Assembly (NCBI RefSeq): GCF_032062135.1
Contig: NC_092866.1
Span: 30,364,746 to 30,428,745 of the forward strand
DNA: 64,000 nt
Direction of reading: 5' to 3'
Source of the DNA: Pyxicephalus adspersus
Lineage: Eukaryota; Chordata; Amphibia; Anura; Pyxicephalidae
Shown here: positions 1-11,978 of the stretch, piece after piece
Numbering within the stretch: position 1 is the stretch's first letter
Layout of the letters: the number at the start of each line of letters is the position of its first letter
Notes under the pieces: generated by a model
Databases searched by the model: none
What the model saw: the letters and a program-made list of their open reading frames with translations, nothing else
Told to the model about the DNA's origin: nothing
Made by a program: the position numbers and the translations under genes

Positions 1-125
1 TTCTGGTTCCGGCGCCTCATGGAACGGTAGCTAGGAGAAGAGGCACCCGTCCACCCGACCGAAATTAAGCCATTGCAAGCCCGGTTCACGTCGCAAATCA
101 TGGGATCGGCTGCCCACACTCTTCT

Positions 126-1237
126 TTGCTCCTCTGGATGGATAAATTCCTTGAGAAAACGCGATTAGACAGCTCCTCATCACCTCTCTGTTCACAGGAG
201 CAGAGCCGCACCATGCTTTCAAAGATGGCCAATGCTGCTCACATGCAGACACAGAGGACCCTGCCTTCTCACACTGACAGCATGAGCCAACCAGTCCCGG
301 ACCACACACTGATTGCAGACGCGGTGGCCATCCTCCTGAAACGCACGCTACCTGAAACTATTGATACGGCCATAGGTAAGGGGATTTTACGATGGAAAGC
401 AGCCATCTGGTCAAAATGGTCTCGTTTCCATGCCCCCTCTACCCACTCCACACTATTCCAATACTACTGAAACATGCTGATATTCAAGACCCAAACAAGT
501 CATTTAAGGGACAAGAAATAAGAGAGAAAGTATCTCAACTGCAGAGAATGATCTTTTACAGGGCCAGGGCACCATAGTATCTATGTGAAAATGCATTGAT
601 AGTCTATATGACAAAATAGATGAACTAGAAAACAACAATAGAAGGAATAGCGTATAATCGAAATCCCTGAAAAACTTACCCCAGGGCAACTATCTGAAAT
701 CTGTTCTATTACCATTCCATCACAACTAGGACTTAACAGAACTTGTCCGATAGAACGAACCCTATGCCTTAGGCCCACCGAAAAAAGACAGTAACAATCC
801 CAGACCTGGTATAGTTTGTTACCGGGACTAACAGATCGAACCGCCATACTCCAATCTTACAGATCACATACAGATCTACCACTAGAAAGTGTAAATCTTT
901 TGCTTTTTGCAGGTTACTCAGCAAAGGTATCACGCAAGCGCAAATTGTTTCAAAAAGTATGCTCTGCACTTCATCACAAACAAATACAGCTCCGCCTAGC
1001 TTATCTGGTCGTATTACATGTTGGCGCACACCGTGTCTTTACTTATCCTTTAAGAAGCTGAAAACTTCCTGGGTGATTGGCTACTCTCACCGGAACCAAT
1101 GCGAGAGCCTCTCCCAACTGAACCAGCACTGGAACCAGTTCGTTCCCAAAAGTCCCCGGGATCACCTAATTCGACGACCTCAAGGGATTCAGTGCACAGG
1201 TCTGACTGGAATGCAAAAACACCTCGACATCAGGTAA
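126..1237 (+). pseudogene. L1 ORF1-like protein relic
   Basis: Fragments in several frames resemble L1 ORF1p, the RNA-binding chaperone that coats LINE RNA. A stretch at about 610-760 reads like the end of the coiled coil and start of the RRM-like domain (DKIDELENNNRRN, then PGQLSEICSITIPSQLG after a frameshift). 816-1061 continues with RTAILQSYRS and SRKRKLFQKVCSALHHKQI. The frame is interrupted by stops and by an inserted RT-like segment at 391-490. No intact ORF1 protein can be made from this copy. Confidence 0.7.
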
Positions 1238-1736
1238 AATCAACACAAGGAAAGAATAAAATGAAACACAGATAAGTGACACAGCTACACATAAACAAAG
1301 GTCTCCTTAACTACAATGAAAGGCTAGAAGTTACTCCATGGTTTCTGTTCCCTTCAGGTTTGGACCTCCACACGATGGTTTCTTTACTTAAGACGCTCAT
1401 GAGGAAAAAAGGAAGTCCCTTGACTTTAAAACTTTGTTGGTTTCAATTTGTTAAATCCCCTAATGGAATACCCTATCATCGCTCTCTCCTGTTTTGGATG
1501 TCTCATTCTTCACAATTGATCAAGGTTACCTATTCATCTCGATCACCTCTTCATTGTCACAAGCTCAACTGAAGGCTACCTGGCAGTCCTCCAGAGCACG
1601 GGATTTTATTGCACACCTGTCTTGGACCGATGGGATACTTCCCTCCATTGTACACTTGTACTCACTGGAAAAAACGTAACTGCAACATAGGTACAGTGAA
1701 TTGGTTGATCTTCAGATATATAGACAGTGTTTGATG

Positions 1737-2520
1737 CCATGGTTCGCATAATTTCTTGGAACGTTAAAAGTTTAAGGTCTCCTAACAAGAGGATGTCGGT
1801 CCTCAATCATTTAAAAAAACATCTAAGGGCAGACATTGTTCTCCTACAGGAAACGCACCTGCATGTAGAGGATTTTACAAGGATGAAAAAAATGTGGGTA
1901 GGTAAGGTCTATGGCTCTTCAGCGTTGGGCAAAAAAGCAGGAGTGCTAACTCTCCGACACAAGAACGTGAGATGTGAAGTGCTGTCATCGGAATGTGATC
2001 TAGAGGGGAGGATCCTGAGAACACTCTTACACAGATACTCCGAGAACACCTCATGTACCTTGGCATTAAAATTGGCAAGTTACCAACGTCCTTGTACAGC
2101 CTGAATTACAAGCCTCTTATACAAAGTATACAAAGAAAATTGCAACTTTGGGAGAACCTACCACTATCATTGATGGGAAGCCGCCATCTGGTCAAAATGG
2201 TCTTGTTTCCCTACCCACTCCAAACTATTCCAATACTACTAAAACATGCTGATATTGAAGACAAGTCATTTACGAGCATTATTTGGTCGGGCAACCGACC
2301 TAGAATATCCAGATCCAAATTGTATTTGCCAGTACTAGAAGGGGGAGTCAACTTTCCCAACGCCAGACTTTATAACCTGGCTTGCAATCTCAGGCATGTC
2401 ATGGATTGGATTATTGACACTTCCCATTACTCCGATACTCATTTAGAACAGGCACTGGTGCATCCCTGGCATTTCACAGCATTGCTACATACCAAGTTTA
2501 CTAGGTGTTAACTCAAATTA
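1737..2520 (+). pseudogene. L1 ORF2 relic: endonuclease start fused to RT C-terminus
   Basis: From 1727 the frame gives MVRIISWNVKSLRSP, the first strand of an exonuclease-endonuclease-phosphatase fold (WNVxS motif), followed by DIVLLQETH carrying the conserved glutamate of L1 endonuclease. The domain stops near DLEGRIL at about 2025. Then follows YLGIKIGKLPTSLYSLNY, typical of the end of the LINE RT and thumb, and IWSGNRPRISRSKL further on. The catalytic RT core, including its FADD-type box, is absent, so an internal deletion of more than 1.5 kb is inferred. Confidence 0.8.
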
Positions 2521-2559
2521 CCATGCTACCTCTCTAAATACCTCCCGATTAGAGGCAAC

Positions 2560-3290
2560 CCGCAGTTTCCTCAGTGGCTCAATTACAAAAGCTACCAAAT
2601 CTGGACAGAACATGGCTTAAACACAACACCAAGCAGCACATCCTATCTACTACTTGCAATTTCTGAAATTCTGCAATTTGCAAAATCTAGATCTTGCCAA
2701 CCTCCTGTCTCTAGCACCACCATCTATCTCATCCCTCTATCCCAGGTTACGAATGCTCTATTTTATATCAATATCCGAAAAAACGGCACGTGGGTGGCAA
2801 AAAGACTTTGACATTCCAGATCTTACAGACAAGATTATACAGGGATACCTCACCGTACGCAAGTCAACCCCTAGATCTGGGGAAACCTAATTCAAGATTT
2901 TACACCATTTGCCCCAACATTGCTCCCGAATCCCACATGCCAAACAGTAGAACTGGATGCGTACGGTGTGATCAAGTTATAGTCACACTCAAACACAGTT
3001 TATGGGACTGTGCTTGGATACAACAACAGTGGTTGTATTATATTTGTATTTGTATTATAGTAGATATTTGCAGAGTAACCAAGATAAAAATACCCATGGA
3101 ACCTGTAATTTGTTTGTTTGGATGTTGGCGGAGGAATCCATGATAAGACTGTGACAAAATTCTTTGACACATGGTATGATTATATGAAACATGCTGTAGA
3201 CCAATCGGAACTAGATCAAGTGTTATATCGCCATCGATATTCCACACGGCACAACCTAACATTCCCCTAGGCAGTCATGTTAAACTGATC
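2560..3290 (+). pseudogene. L1 ORF2 C-terminal (cysteine-rich) relic
   Basis: After frameshifts the sequence continues as ORF2 tail. The segment at 2880-3030 includes CVRCDQVIVTLKHSLWDC, a CxxC...H...C pattern characteristic of the C-terminal zinc-knuckle-like region of L1 and Tx1 ORF2 proteins. Downstream codons around 3150-3290 still look coding (FFDTWYDYMKHAVDQSELD) but contain stops. This supports a single 5'-to-3' LINE remnant rather than unrelated fragments. Confidence 0.7.
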
Positions 3291-3720
3291 ATCCTACTAT
3301 ATCCCCAGGGATTTACAGGAACTGGAGCACTAGAGAGACACTGAGATGTTTTTTCTTTTTGTAAACGAGCTACCCCCCAGATTAGATGAGGAAAGCCCAA
3401 GTACCATAAATCAACTGCTACTCCTCTGTCTACCTATTTACCACCTGTCTACCTTATAAAAAGAGAGAAAATTTGTTTGACAACTTCGGTCTTTCTTGAA
3501 TGCTGACTATCACTTAAAATATTTTTTTTCTAGCATAAAATCTTCTATGTGGTTGTTTATCAAACTCTCTAGGACCTTTCCAACTATGGACAACAGACTC
3601 TTTAAACCATTGCTGCATTTAGCAGCACTGTTTGCCCAATTCTTTTGTTTTTCAGTACAGTTAGTACTGCGCAATCCAATGTTTGTGTGTAACATGGGAA
3701 TCTACCTATATTGATCTATG

Positions 3721-4380
3721 ATTTATAACCCTCCCCCCACCTATACCCAATCAACCCTCCATTAAAGACTGACCCCCTCTCTCCTCGTTTAAATATCCCC
3801 CCTCCATCCCCCTAAATCTTTCCCCTAGCACAGCATATATTCTTGTATTTAGGTGCAAACCATCTCTGTCATATAGGTTGTACCCCAAAGTTTACCCCTG
3901 CCTTTCTTGTGTTGCGCATGACACAGGCAACATTCCAGAGAATATAACATTGGAGGTCCTTTCCTTTAACCTGAAACCTGTCACAGATCAGCAACATTGT
4001 TGATCTGGGACCTGTAGATCACCTTCACCTTGCTTCAGGCTGCTCTGCCCAGACCTTGGAGAAATAGGAGTCACCGGATTTCACCTGTTGGTTATATAGC
4101 ACCTGGTTAAGCAGTCTCCGCCAAGCCTACCTTTTAGCCTCGGTATAAAGCTGTGCTCAGACAATCCTTGCCTTGCAATTGGTTTTCTACCTGAGGCACT
4201 AGTTTGTGTTTCTTGCTGTGTGCAGATTCCCTGGTTCTGATTTTGGCTTGTTTTTTTTACTACACTTGTTCGCTGCCTGCTCTGACCTGTTCCTGGTTCT
4301 GAGATTGCCCGACGATTTTGTACTACGCTCCAGATTCCTGCAAGGCAGTGCTGCTGTTGCTGCTCATTCAACTCGAGGAG
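3721..4380. other. Spacer: LINE tail into probable gypsy LTR or leader
   Basis: No supported gene. CT-rich LINE-tail-like sequence gives way near 3900-3980 to a GC-richer stretch that runs straight into gypsy Gag. It is probably the end of an LTR or the untranslated leader. I could not find a matching second LTR in the window, so the boundary is unproven. Confidence 0.35.
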
Positions 4381-5762
4381 TTTCCCCTGCTGCCATTTCT
4401 CCTGCCTCAGAGCCCAAGATGAATTTGCCTGATCTATTTTCTGGTGCCTGGAAGATGTTTTCAAACTTTCAGAATGCTTGCAAGCTTTATTTTTGTCTCC
4501 TTCCACACTCCTCTGGCTTTGAAGAACAGCGAGTTGCCCTTGTGATTACCTTATTGCAAGGTGATCCTCAGTCCTTTGCTTTCAGTCTTCAACTTGGTAT
4601 TCCTGCCCTCAGCTCAGCAGTCATTTTTTCAGTCAATTGAGCTTCTGTATGACGGTCCGGATAAGGCAGCTTCCGCTAAGTCCGCTCTCTGTTACCTGCG
4701 CCAGGGAAACAGAACAACTGAGGAGTACTGCTCCCAGTTTTGGTAGTCTTCTGATTCGCTGTGGAATGTTCCCTGCTCTCTGTTCCCAGGTCTGTCAGAA
4801 GTGATTAAAGACACCCTTGTACACTATCCTCCACCTGAGACCCTGGATGCTGCCATGCAACTTACAATGAAACCTGATCAGCGCCTTTGTGAACATCACC
4901 AAGAACGCACCATGCATTCTTCACCAGCTCCTATACCGCTGGTCAGCTCACCTGAGACTAGTGAGAATTCCCATTGGTGACAATGGTCTAACCTCCTAGC
5001 TTTTGAGCGTGCACGTCGTCGGGAACAGAATTTGTGCCTGTATTGTAAAGGCAATGGACATTTCTAGAAAAATTATCCACACAAGCACCCAAATACCTTA
5101 GCTTTGAGGATTGTGGGGAGGACTCCCTATACCGATCAAGATGCACTCCCTGCAACAACAAAAAATTACCTATATCGTTCAGCTCTTGTCCTTAATTTAG
5201 ACTCCTTAGGCCGAATCCAATCTGGATTCTGTGGCAGCTGCCAACGTCATGGGTCAGAGCTTAGCTTCTAAGCACCAGATTCCACTGGTACCCCTGAAGA
5301 AACCCATTCCTATCTCTGTAGTTGACGGTACTGTCATCCCTAAACTTATTTGCTACAAGACCAAGCTGTTTTGCTTACGAGTTTGTGCCCTTCATTTTAA
5401 GACGTAAGAATTTCTGGTGATGCCCAAACTGGTCAATCCTGCTAGGCAAGCAATAGCTCCGTCAACACTCTCCAAGCATTGACTGGGTTTCTGGGGACAT
5501 TCTCTCTTAGGGCCCTTCCTGCCATCAGAATTGCCTTCTGAAGGTGCAACCAGTTTATTCTATTTGTGTGACTGAAATTGCTTCCTTGTCTGCCCTTCCT
5601 GACCCCTACAGAGATTTTATGGATGTTTTATCTTAACGACAGGCAGGAACTCTGCCACCTTATCATCCTTACGAATGCTCCATTGAACTCTTGCCTGGAA
5701 AAACACCCCCCCCCCCCCCCCGGCGCCGTGTTTACCCCGTCTAGGCCTGGAGACCCTAAGCT
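4381..5762 (+). pseudogene. Ty3/gypsy gag-pol relic (Gag, knuckle, protease)
   Basis: Multi-frame similarity to a Ty3/gypsy polyprotein on the plus strand. Gag capsid pieces are at 4420-4900 (EEQRVALVITLLQGDPQSFA; SALCYLRQGNRTTEEYCSQF; DTLVHYPPPETLDAAM). A knuckle-like LCLYCKGNGH is near 5032. A protease-like region follows at about 5270-5560 (VVDGTVIPKLICYKT). The last recognisable part, near 5655-5760, resembles the linker into RT, after which a Tc1 fragment begins. Numerous stops and frameshifts make it non-functional. A C-run of about 17 bases sits at 5704-5720. Confidence 0.75.
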
Positions 5763-5763
5763 A

Positions 5764-7017
5764 CAGTTAGGTCCATAAATATTTAGACAGAGACAACTTT
5801 TTTCGAATTTTGGTTCTGTACATTACCACAATTATTTTAAATGAAACAACTAAGATACAGTTGAACTGCAGACTTTCAGCTTTAATTCAGTTGGTTGAAC
5901 AAAAAGATTGCATAAAAATGTGGGGAACTAAAGCCTTTTTTTAACACAATTACTTAATTTCAAGGGCTCAAGTAATTAGACAAATTAAAAAGTTGAAAAT
6001 AAAATGTTCATTTCTAATACTTGGTTGAAAACCCTTTGCTGGCAATGAAATTAGCCTTGTAGTCTTGAACTCATGGACATCACCAGGTGCTGGGTTTCCT
6101 CCTTTTTAATATTCTGCAAGGCCTTTACTGCAGCGGCTTTCAGTTGCTGTTTGTTTGTGGGCCTTTTGTCCGAAGTTTATTCTTCAACAAGTGAAATGCA
6201 CGCTCAAATGGGTTCAGATCAGGTGACTGACTTGTCCATTCAAGAATATTCCACTTATTTGCTTTAATAAACTCCTGGGTTGCTTTGGCTGTATGTTTTG
6301 GGTCATTGTCCATCTGTATTATGAAATGCCTCCCAATCAATTTGACTGCATTTAGCTGGATTTGAGCTGACAGTATGTCTCTGAACACCTCAGAATTCAT
6401 TCGGCTGCTTCTGTCCTGTGTCACATCATCGATAAACACTAGTGTCCCAGTGCCACTGGCAGCCATGCATGCCCAAGCCATCACACTGCCTCCGCCATGT
6501 TTTACAGATGATGTGGTACGCTTTGGATCATGAGCTGTTCCACGCCTCCTCTATACTTTTTTCTTGCCATCATTCTGGTAAAGGTTGATCTTGGTTTCAT
6601 CTGTCCAAAGATTGTTTTTCCAGAACTGTGCTGGTTTTTTTAGATGTTTTTGAGCAAAGTCCAATCTAGCCTTCCTATTCTTGAGGCTTATGGGTGGCTT
6701 GCATATTGCAGTGCACCCTCTGTATTTACTTTCATGAAGTCTTCTCTTTATGGTATATGATATGGACTTAGATATCAATACGCCTACTTCCTGGAGAGTG
6801 TTGTTCACTTGGTTGGCTGTTGTGAAGGGGTTTCCCTTCACCATGGAAATGATTCTGCGATCATCCACCACTGTTGTCTTCTGCGGACGTCCAAGTCTTT
6901 TGATGCTGCTGAGTTCACCAGTGCTTTGTTTCTTTCTCATGATGTACTAAACTGTAGATTTTGCCACTCCTAATATTGTAGCGATTTCTCAGAGGGGTTT
7001 TTCATGTTTTTGCAGCT
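5764..7017 (-). mobile_element. Truncated Tc1-like DNA transposon
   Basis: The left end, preceded by TA at 5762-5763, carries the same terminal inverted repeat start (CAGTTAGGTCCATAAATATT) as the full copy at 24051-25714. Sequence stays collinear with that copy, in reverse, until about 7017, where it stops inside the transposase N-terminus. The other TIR and about 400 bp are missing. Gypsy integrase sequence resumes immediately, so the far end was lost together with the gypsy RT region. Confidence 0.9.
6140..6940 (-). pseudogene. Tc1-like transposase (DD34E), broken
   Basis: Cut-and-paste transposase relic in two frames. 6940-6551 (minus) has the paired HTH linker and GRPQKT basic motif, then RRLHESKYRG and LWTDETKINLYQNDGKKKV with the first catalytic Asp. 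6484-6140 has the second Asp in MDNDPKHTA and the Glu in SQSPDLNPFE. The spacing from the Asp of DND to that Glu is 34 residues, as in Tc1-type DD34E enzymes. A frame break between the two parts and loss of the N-terminus inactivate it. Confidence 0.9.
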
Positions 7018-7520
7018 CCTCCCCTTGGCAAAACTCTTCCTTCAGGAAGTATTTTGTTATCATAGTCTTCTGTCCAGTATAGTCTTGGATAGTGGCGTCC
7101 AGTTCACATTTCGTTTTTGGAGGGCCCTGTGTCATTTGTTAGAAAGACAGCTGGACTTCGCTTCAGCCTACCACTCACAGTCTAATGGTCAGACTGAACT
7201 AGTCAATCAGTGTCTAGAACAATTCCTTCGTTCTTAGGTATCAGCCAGCAACTGGAATAAATTGCTCCCTTGGACTGCGCTTGCCCACAACAGCCGTGTC
7301 AGTGAGTCTACGGGATTCAGTCCTTTTTTCCTGATCTTTGGGTCCCAGAGTGCCCCCCATTTCCTCTGGTTTATTACTACCTGTACAGTGAGCAGGAGAA
7401 CCCCCTCAAGGTGATTCAGTGATTTCAGTGTTGCAGTGCGATACTCCAGATCTCTAATTTGAGATTGCAAAAGGGCGACTTGCTCACCTCTGTCTCAGCA
7501 GTATTCACCTAGGAGCTGTT
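7018..7520 (+). pseudogene. Ty3/gypsy integrase relic
   Basis: Plus-strand sequence resumes as the end of a gypsy pol. The integrase core segment near 7080-7235 reads IVLDSGVQFTFRFWRALCH (second catalytic Asp region) and SAYHSQSNGQTELVNQCLEQ, where the catalytic Glu of QSNGQTE is kept. Further core sequence (WTALAHNSRVSESTGFSPFF) follows after a stop. It belongs to the relic starting at 4381; RT and RNase H are absent from between. Confidence 0.85.
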
Positions 7521-9956
7521 GCTCTATTTATGCATACAGATGGCAGACTGTGCACTGGATTGGTTGATGAGATCTACTTTAAATTTCAATAAAAACGCTA
7601 ACTTTCTGCCAGATGCCAGAAACTTTAACTCATTTTCTGCCAGATGCCTTCTCCATTCAATAAAGCAGAGAATAAGGATTATGTTAGTTCAGGCCTTGCT
7701 TTGATATAATTCATATAATATAATGTGGAAGGGACACAGTCATTTTTTTTAATGCTAAGGACTTTTAATAATTTTATCTGAACCAACGAGCCTTGTTAAA
7801 ATAAAGGGAAACTAGTCATTCAAAAACCAAATAAGAACAGTAAACTGCACAGAAAAACTACTGTAGTTGTAATTATTGTGCTGTATGAGAACTAGCACTT
7901 TTAAAGTAATATCTATGAAAATAAACATGCACAAGAAGCTGCTAATTTAGATGTTTTATCTCAGCTGTTCATAGCAGCTCTTAATATTTTTGCAGCAAGA
8001 GCAGAACACCATCTGTTACAGAGTTGAAGCCAACAGCTATAATGGCGAGGAGAAATTATAGAGTGGAACTAAGGAAAAAAGGAAATATTTATGATTGGGG
8101 AAAAGTGCTAAGTATTCATCTTAATCAGCTGTAAGGAAGCTGAAAGGCATCCTTAACTAATGAACACAACAGGATTGATGCACAGGAACCTGAGACAAAA
8201 GAAGTAAGTAAAGTAGAGTAAAAAAAAAACTAAAAATGGAATACAAAATTATTTATACATAGAAGGTTTGTTTGTTTTTTAGGAAATCTTCTACTAGATA
8301 GAGGGTACCCTGTAAACTTGCATTGCAGGCATTCTTGTGACTCCAGTCACTCTTGTGATTTAATTCAACGCCAAGATAATATACCAGGCTTCCGTTGCTG
8401 GACTTCTGAAAAAGTTCTGGGCAAAATGCACACCCACTGATTTGAATAGTTTTAGAGTTTCAGTGTGCATATCCTTCTTTTTAAGGGTTAGTAACCCCAT
8501 GTTAAAAAATAATTTAGAATATCTAACTAAAAGAAACAACAGAAAATATTCCAATGCTGACAACCCTTGGTCAATATCACTTTAAATAGGGGTTAATCAC
8601 AAAAAAGCAACCTGCTGCCAACAGTTTCTGTTGAAACTTTGAACTAACCAACATTACTTGCGGTGAGTTTCCATGTTTTATTATGCTTGAGGTAGAAAGT
8701 TGGTTGAATTAGTATGTGGCCCTTTCTCGTAGTAGACAAGAACCTGACACCTCCCTACTGTGTACTTTTACAGAATTGAATCACATTTTTAGCAGATAGC
8801 TCATGTAAGCAATATATTGTTAAATCTTCTTTTGTTCCATTCAACTAACCGCCAGGAAAGTCATAGGAACAGTCCATATATTAGACAGTAGGGACATGAA
8901 AAGACACTAAATGTTCACATAAAGTGTAAGAAGAATTAAACATATTATCAAGTTATTACATGTACAAATTACTCAATCGTCAGGTATTAAATTAACAGAA
9001 TTTTGTCAATTGCAAAGTAACAACTAAACATTAACATCTTCAGTACAGTTTAAAGGGCCAAAAACACTACAGCAATTTTATCAATAGTTATCAGATTTTT
9101 GATTGATTTTCAGAGCTGGTTGAAGTTAGATGGAAATGGTCTTGTGCATAGTCATTGCTTTTTTACAATTTGTACCAAATAATGTGATCCCCATTTATTT
9201 CCTTTGTTCAGCTGATTATAAAGAGTGGATTAAGCTAAACAAAACAATATTTGAAACATAGAAAAAAATCCCGAAAAATAATCCCTATTAACAATGCAAT
9301 GATTACCTGCTGTATTATAAAGATAATTAAATTTTTGGTATTGTAATAATAGCTATCTTCTTTAAATAACACTCAGATAAAAGCACATAATTGTAATTTT
9401 GTCCCTAATTCCTCCAGGTACACAAGGCTGCCTGCTTACATTTGCACAGCTGTATATGTGCGGTGTGAGAGGAACTGCTTTCTGGGATTGCCAGTCTCAG
9501 GAGATTTGAAGTGAGATTTGAAGATATTATTACTGTGCTGGTTGCTGAAGAAAAATCTGAACTGCATACTTTATCTTTTCTTTGCATTTCTGTTAGGAAA
9601 AACTCTTGCTGCATCTTAAAAATACCTCCACTGAAGTTCAACAGTCATCAGTAGACAAATCTGACATGAAAAAGTCCTGTAACTATACTACAAGGGGTGT
9701 GTGTATGTATAATTATTGTGACAGAGTGTCCCAAAACCTTGTGTGCCAAGACAAAGACATTACATGTTTTAAGGCCCCAGGAAATTTATTGTATAGTCTG
9801 ACTTTTCTGTTTGATATGGAAAGCCAAATTGTTAAGGTCCTGGAGCCTGAAAGAGTAGGATGGTTTCCCTTGTCCGCCAGTGTTCCTAAAGCTGGGAGGG
9901 AACAGAGCTCCACAATACAAACCGTGCACTATACGTGAGCTTTGCTATATTATATG
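7521..9956. other. Unannotated AT-rich PC intron
   Basis: No exon or recognised repeat protein was found. By position this is intron of the minus-strand PC gene, downstream of its fourth coding exon. I looked for the next PC exon (continuing the biotin carboxylase domain) and did not see it. Confidence 0.4.
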
Positions 9957-9996
9957 AAAAGCGACGCGTTTCGTGAGACGTTATATATCAGCCTGT
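9957..9996 (-). ncRNA. Hammerhead-like motif relic
   Basis: On the minus strand a CTGAT half is followed after a short spacer by CGAAACGCGTC, the second half of a minimal type I hammerhead ribozyme as found in Penelope-like retroelements. The first core box reads CTGATAT instead of CTGATGA, so activity is not expected. It resembles the motifs at 46788-46833 and 48100-48151. Confidence 0.35.
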
Positions 9997-10140
9997 ATAC
10001 CATCAATGTAGGCAGTTGTTTGTCTAGTGAACAGGCATCCCCTCATACTGGACTATATGGGGTTACCTGATTTCCTCTAATTATTTATGAGATGTATTTG
10101 ATTGTTATCCACTTAATGCAGCATACTATTTAATGTACAG

Positions 10141-10179
10141 AGCTGCATAATATGTTGGCGCTATATAAATCCTGTTTAA

Positions 10180-10213
<34 letters not shown>

Positions 10214-10222
10214 AATAATAAT
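10141..10222 (+). repeat. SINE tail with (ATT)n microsatellite
   Basis: GTTGGCGCTATATAAATCCTG followed by an ATT repeat matches the tail of the tRNA-derived SINE at 56385-56727 (there on the minus strand). Only the tail is recognisable here. The microsatellite presumably grew from the SINE 3' repeat. Confidence 0.6.
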
Positions 10223-10989
10223 GATACAAACCATGCTTGGACCACTCTGACACCTCGTTGCTATGAGCAATCTCACAATATATACATTTATACACACACA
10301 CACACACTCACATATATATGCAGTCTATCCATGGTTCTTTGCTTTTGCAGGTATACATTTCGGACACATAAATCCTACTGGAAAGTTTTGTGGCTAATAT
10401 GCAAACCATATAAAACATTTCCCTGCCGGTCTTTTCTAGCAAGGGGACAGAACCAAACATGGTGATAAGTAAATAAATCTACCTTAAAATTTTTATGAAA
10501 ATGTGTTAAAATAATAAGCAATTTAATAGACGTCATAAAAGGACTTGGAAGCATGTACATTATGTACAGCATGTAAGTAAATTTAAATGAAAGGGAAACT
10601 ATAGTTCAGGTTGAAAAATGGGAGCAAGCAGGTCTTTTTTTTTTTTTTTTTTTTCACAGTTACAATGAGATGCACATGCTAGGATGATGGTGCCTGCGAC
10701 ATGAGGGGGACAGGTGAGTGTATTTAAAAAACTGTGATCGGGCAGGTAAGTTTATTTCATTGCAGATAGGACACTGTCTGTCTCCTCTGCAAAAAATGAC
10801 CTGCCTGGTTGCAATTTTTTTTCAAATAAAGTTTTATTTATTTGCATTTATTCAGCCGAAACAAACAAGAATATACTGTATGTAACTGATTGTACAAAAC
10901 AGGTAAAGCATGTATATAACATAAAATATGTGCAATTATATATTACAATAACAAAAAAAAGGAGTAAGAAAGCATTATGAAAACTATAC
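10223..10989. other. PC intron, low-complexity pieces
   Basis: Noncoding. It contains a short (CA)n at about 10293-10307 and a T-run at 10635-10654. Nothing else was recognised. Confidence 0.5.
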
Positions 10990-11135
10990 CTCATAGCTTC
11001 TTACTACACGCATGCCTCTTCCACCCCCTCCATAAGCTGCCTTGAAGATAATAGGAAAGCCATATTTGTTGGAAAATTCTTTAGCTTCAGTCAGACAAGT
11101 GATAGGAGAGTCTGTGCCTGGCACAATTGGAACAC
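10990..11135 (-). CDS. PC: Pyruvate carboxylase, fourth coding exon
   Basis: Internal exon of the mitochondrial biotin enzyme that carboxylates pyruvate to oxaloacetate. Reading minus strand from 11135, the first two bases complete a Gly codon begun in the previous exon. It then encodes [20 protein letters not shown] and [19 protein letters not shown], ending SYE. GGGGRG is the glycine-rich ATP-binding loop of the ATP-grasp subdomain of biotin carboxylase. Boundaries are ...TGTAG before 11135 and GTATAG after 10990. The exon is 146 bp and ends in phase 0. It covers about residues 163-211 counted from the start codon at 20694. The next exon lies outside the window. Confidence 0.97.
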
Positions 11136-11978
11136 CTACATATATACATACATAAAAAGTGTAATGTCAAAATTATTTATAAAAGGAGATAAAAACATGA
11201 ATGAATTTAAATTCTTTTACAGTGTGGCTATTTTAAGGATGTTTGATCATTAAATTGTGTAAGTTACATTCCAAAATTGCATCAACAGTTATTTTAAACA
11301 AATTGCCCTAGTAGCCATGACAGAAAATTTTTTGGGGCTATAGGTAAAGTTGAGTAAATTCAGGATCCGGCATAAATCAGTCATAAATGTTTGAATGAAA
11401 ATTTGGCAATACATCAATTAGACTTGTTCTTAGCTAGTGACTTTCAGAAAGTGAAAAACAGATAAGAAATGTACTCAAGGGATTTAAGCTTTAAAACTTA
11501 TGTTATACGATAAATAAATAAACTGTTACAATAAAATAACAACCACCCATAGTCTATATACACGCGTCAGATTATTCTCGACCAAAACGAGCCACAGGGC
11601 CATTCAATGTCGTTCATAGATCTGTCCTGGCAGATCCATGAATGACAGAGGACGAACGACCGTAATGGAAGTAGAAAGAGGTGTTCCACTCGCTTGTTCT
11701 CCCCCCTCCCTCTCCATAGAACAGAACGGCATGGTTCATTCATCTATCAATCGTTGAAAACGATTATGAAAGATCGTTTCCAATGACAAAAATCCAGTAT
11801 GTATACGTAGCAATCTAGCATGTGTATGTAGCATGAATGTTTTAAATAATAATATTCAAGCTACAATTGCATTAGGAACATGGACTAGTCTTTTTATCTG
11901 TATCAGGGTAAACTACGCACAGAGGCTTCTAAAGGGTAACGTCTGGCCAGCATCTAAAAGTCGGTAGGTAAACTTCAG
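11136..11978. other. PC intron with possible DNA-transposon MITE
   Basis: Noncoding intron. Around 11555-11810 a GC-richer island begins TACACGCGTCAGATTATTCTCG and ends with a roughly inverted GTATACGTA sequence. This resembles a nonautonomous DNA transposon, but I cannot assign a superfamily. Confidence 0.35.

Larger units (their letters stand above)
1..3720 (+). mobile_element. Decayed Tx1-like L1 (non-LTR) retrotransposon
   Basis: Pieces in sense order on the plus strand are an ORF1-type region, an apurinic endonuclease start, the C-terminal end of a reverse transcriptase and a cysteine-bearing tail. This is the order of an L1-clade LINE of the Tx1 type common in amphibians. Most of the RT domain is missing: endonuclease sequence near 2030 joins directly to RT C-terminal sequence near 2050. 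About 100 bp of RT sequence also appears inside ORF1 at 391-490. The reading frames are broken by stops and frameshifts. The 3' end is not sharply defined; sequence after about 3290 looks like UTR. Assignment rests on remembered family features, not an alignment. Confidence 0.8.

Noticed and set aside
4081..4506. Open frame of 141 codons on the minus strand.
   Set aside because: It is antisense to gypsy leader and Gag sequence, with glutamine/serine-rich low complexity and no domain.
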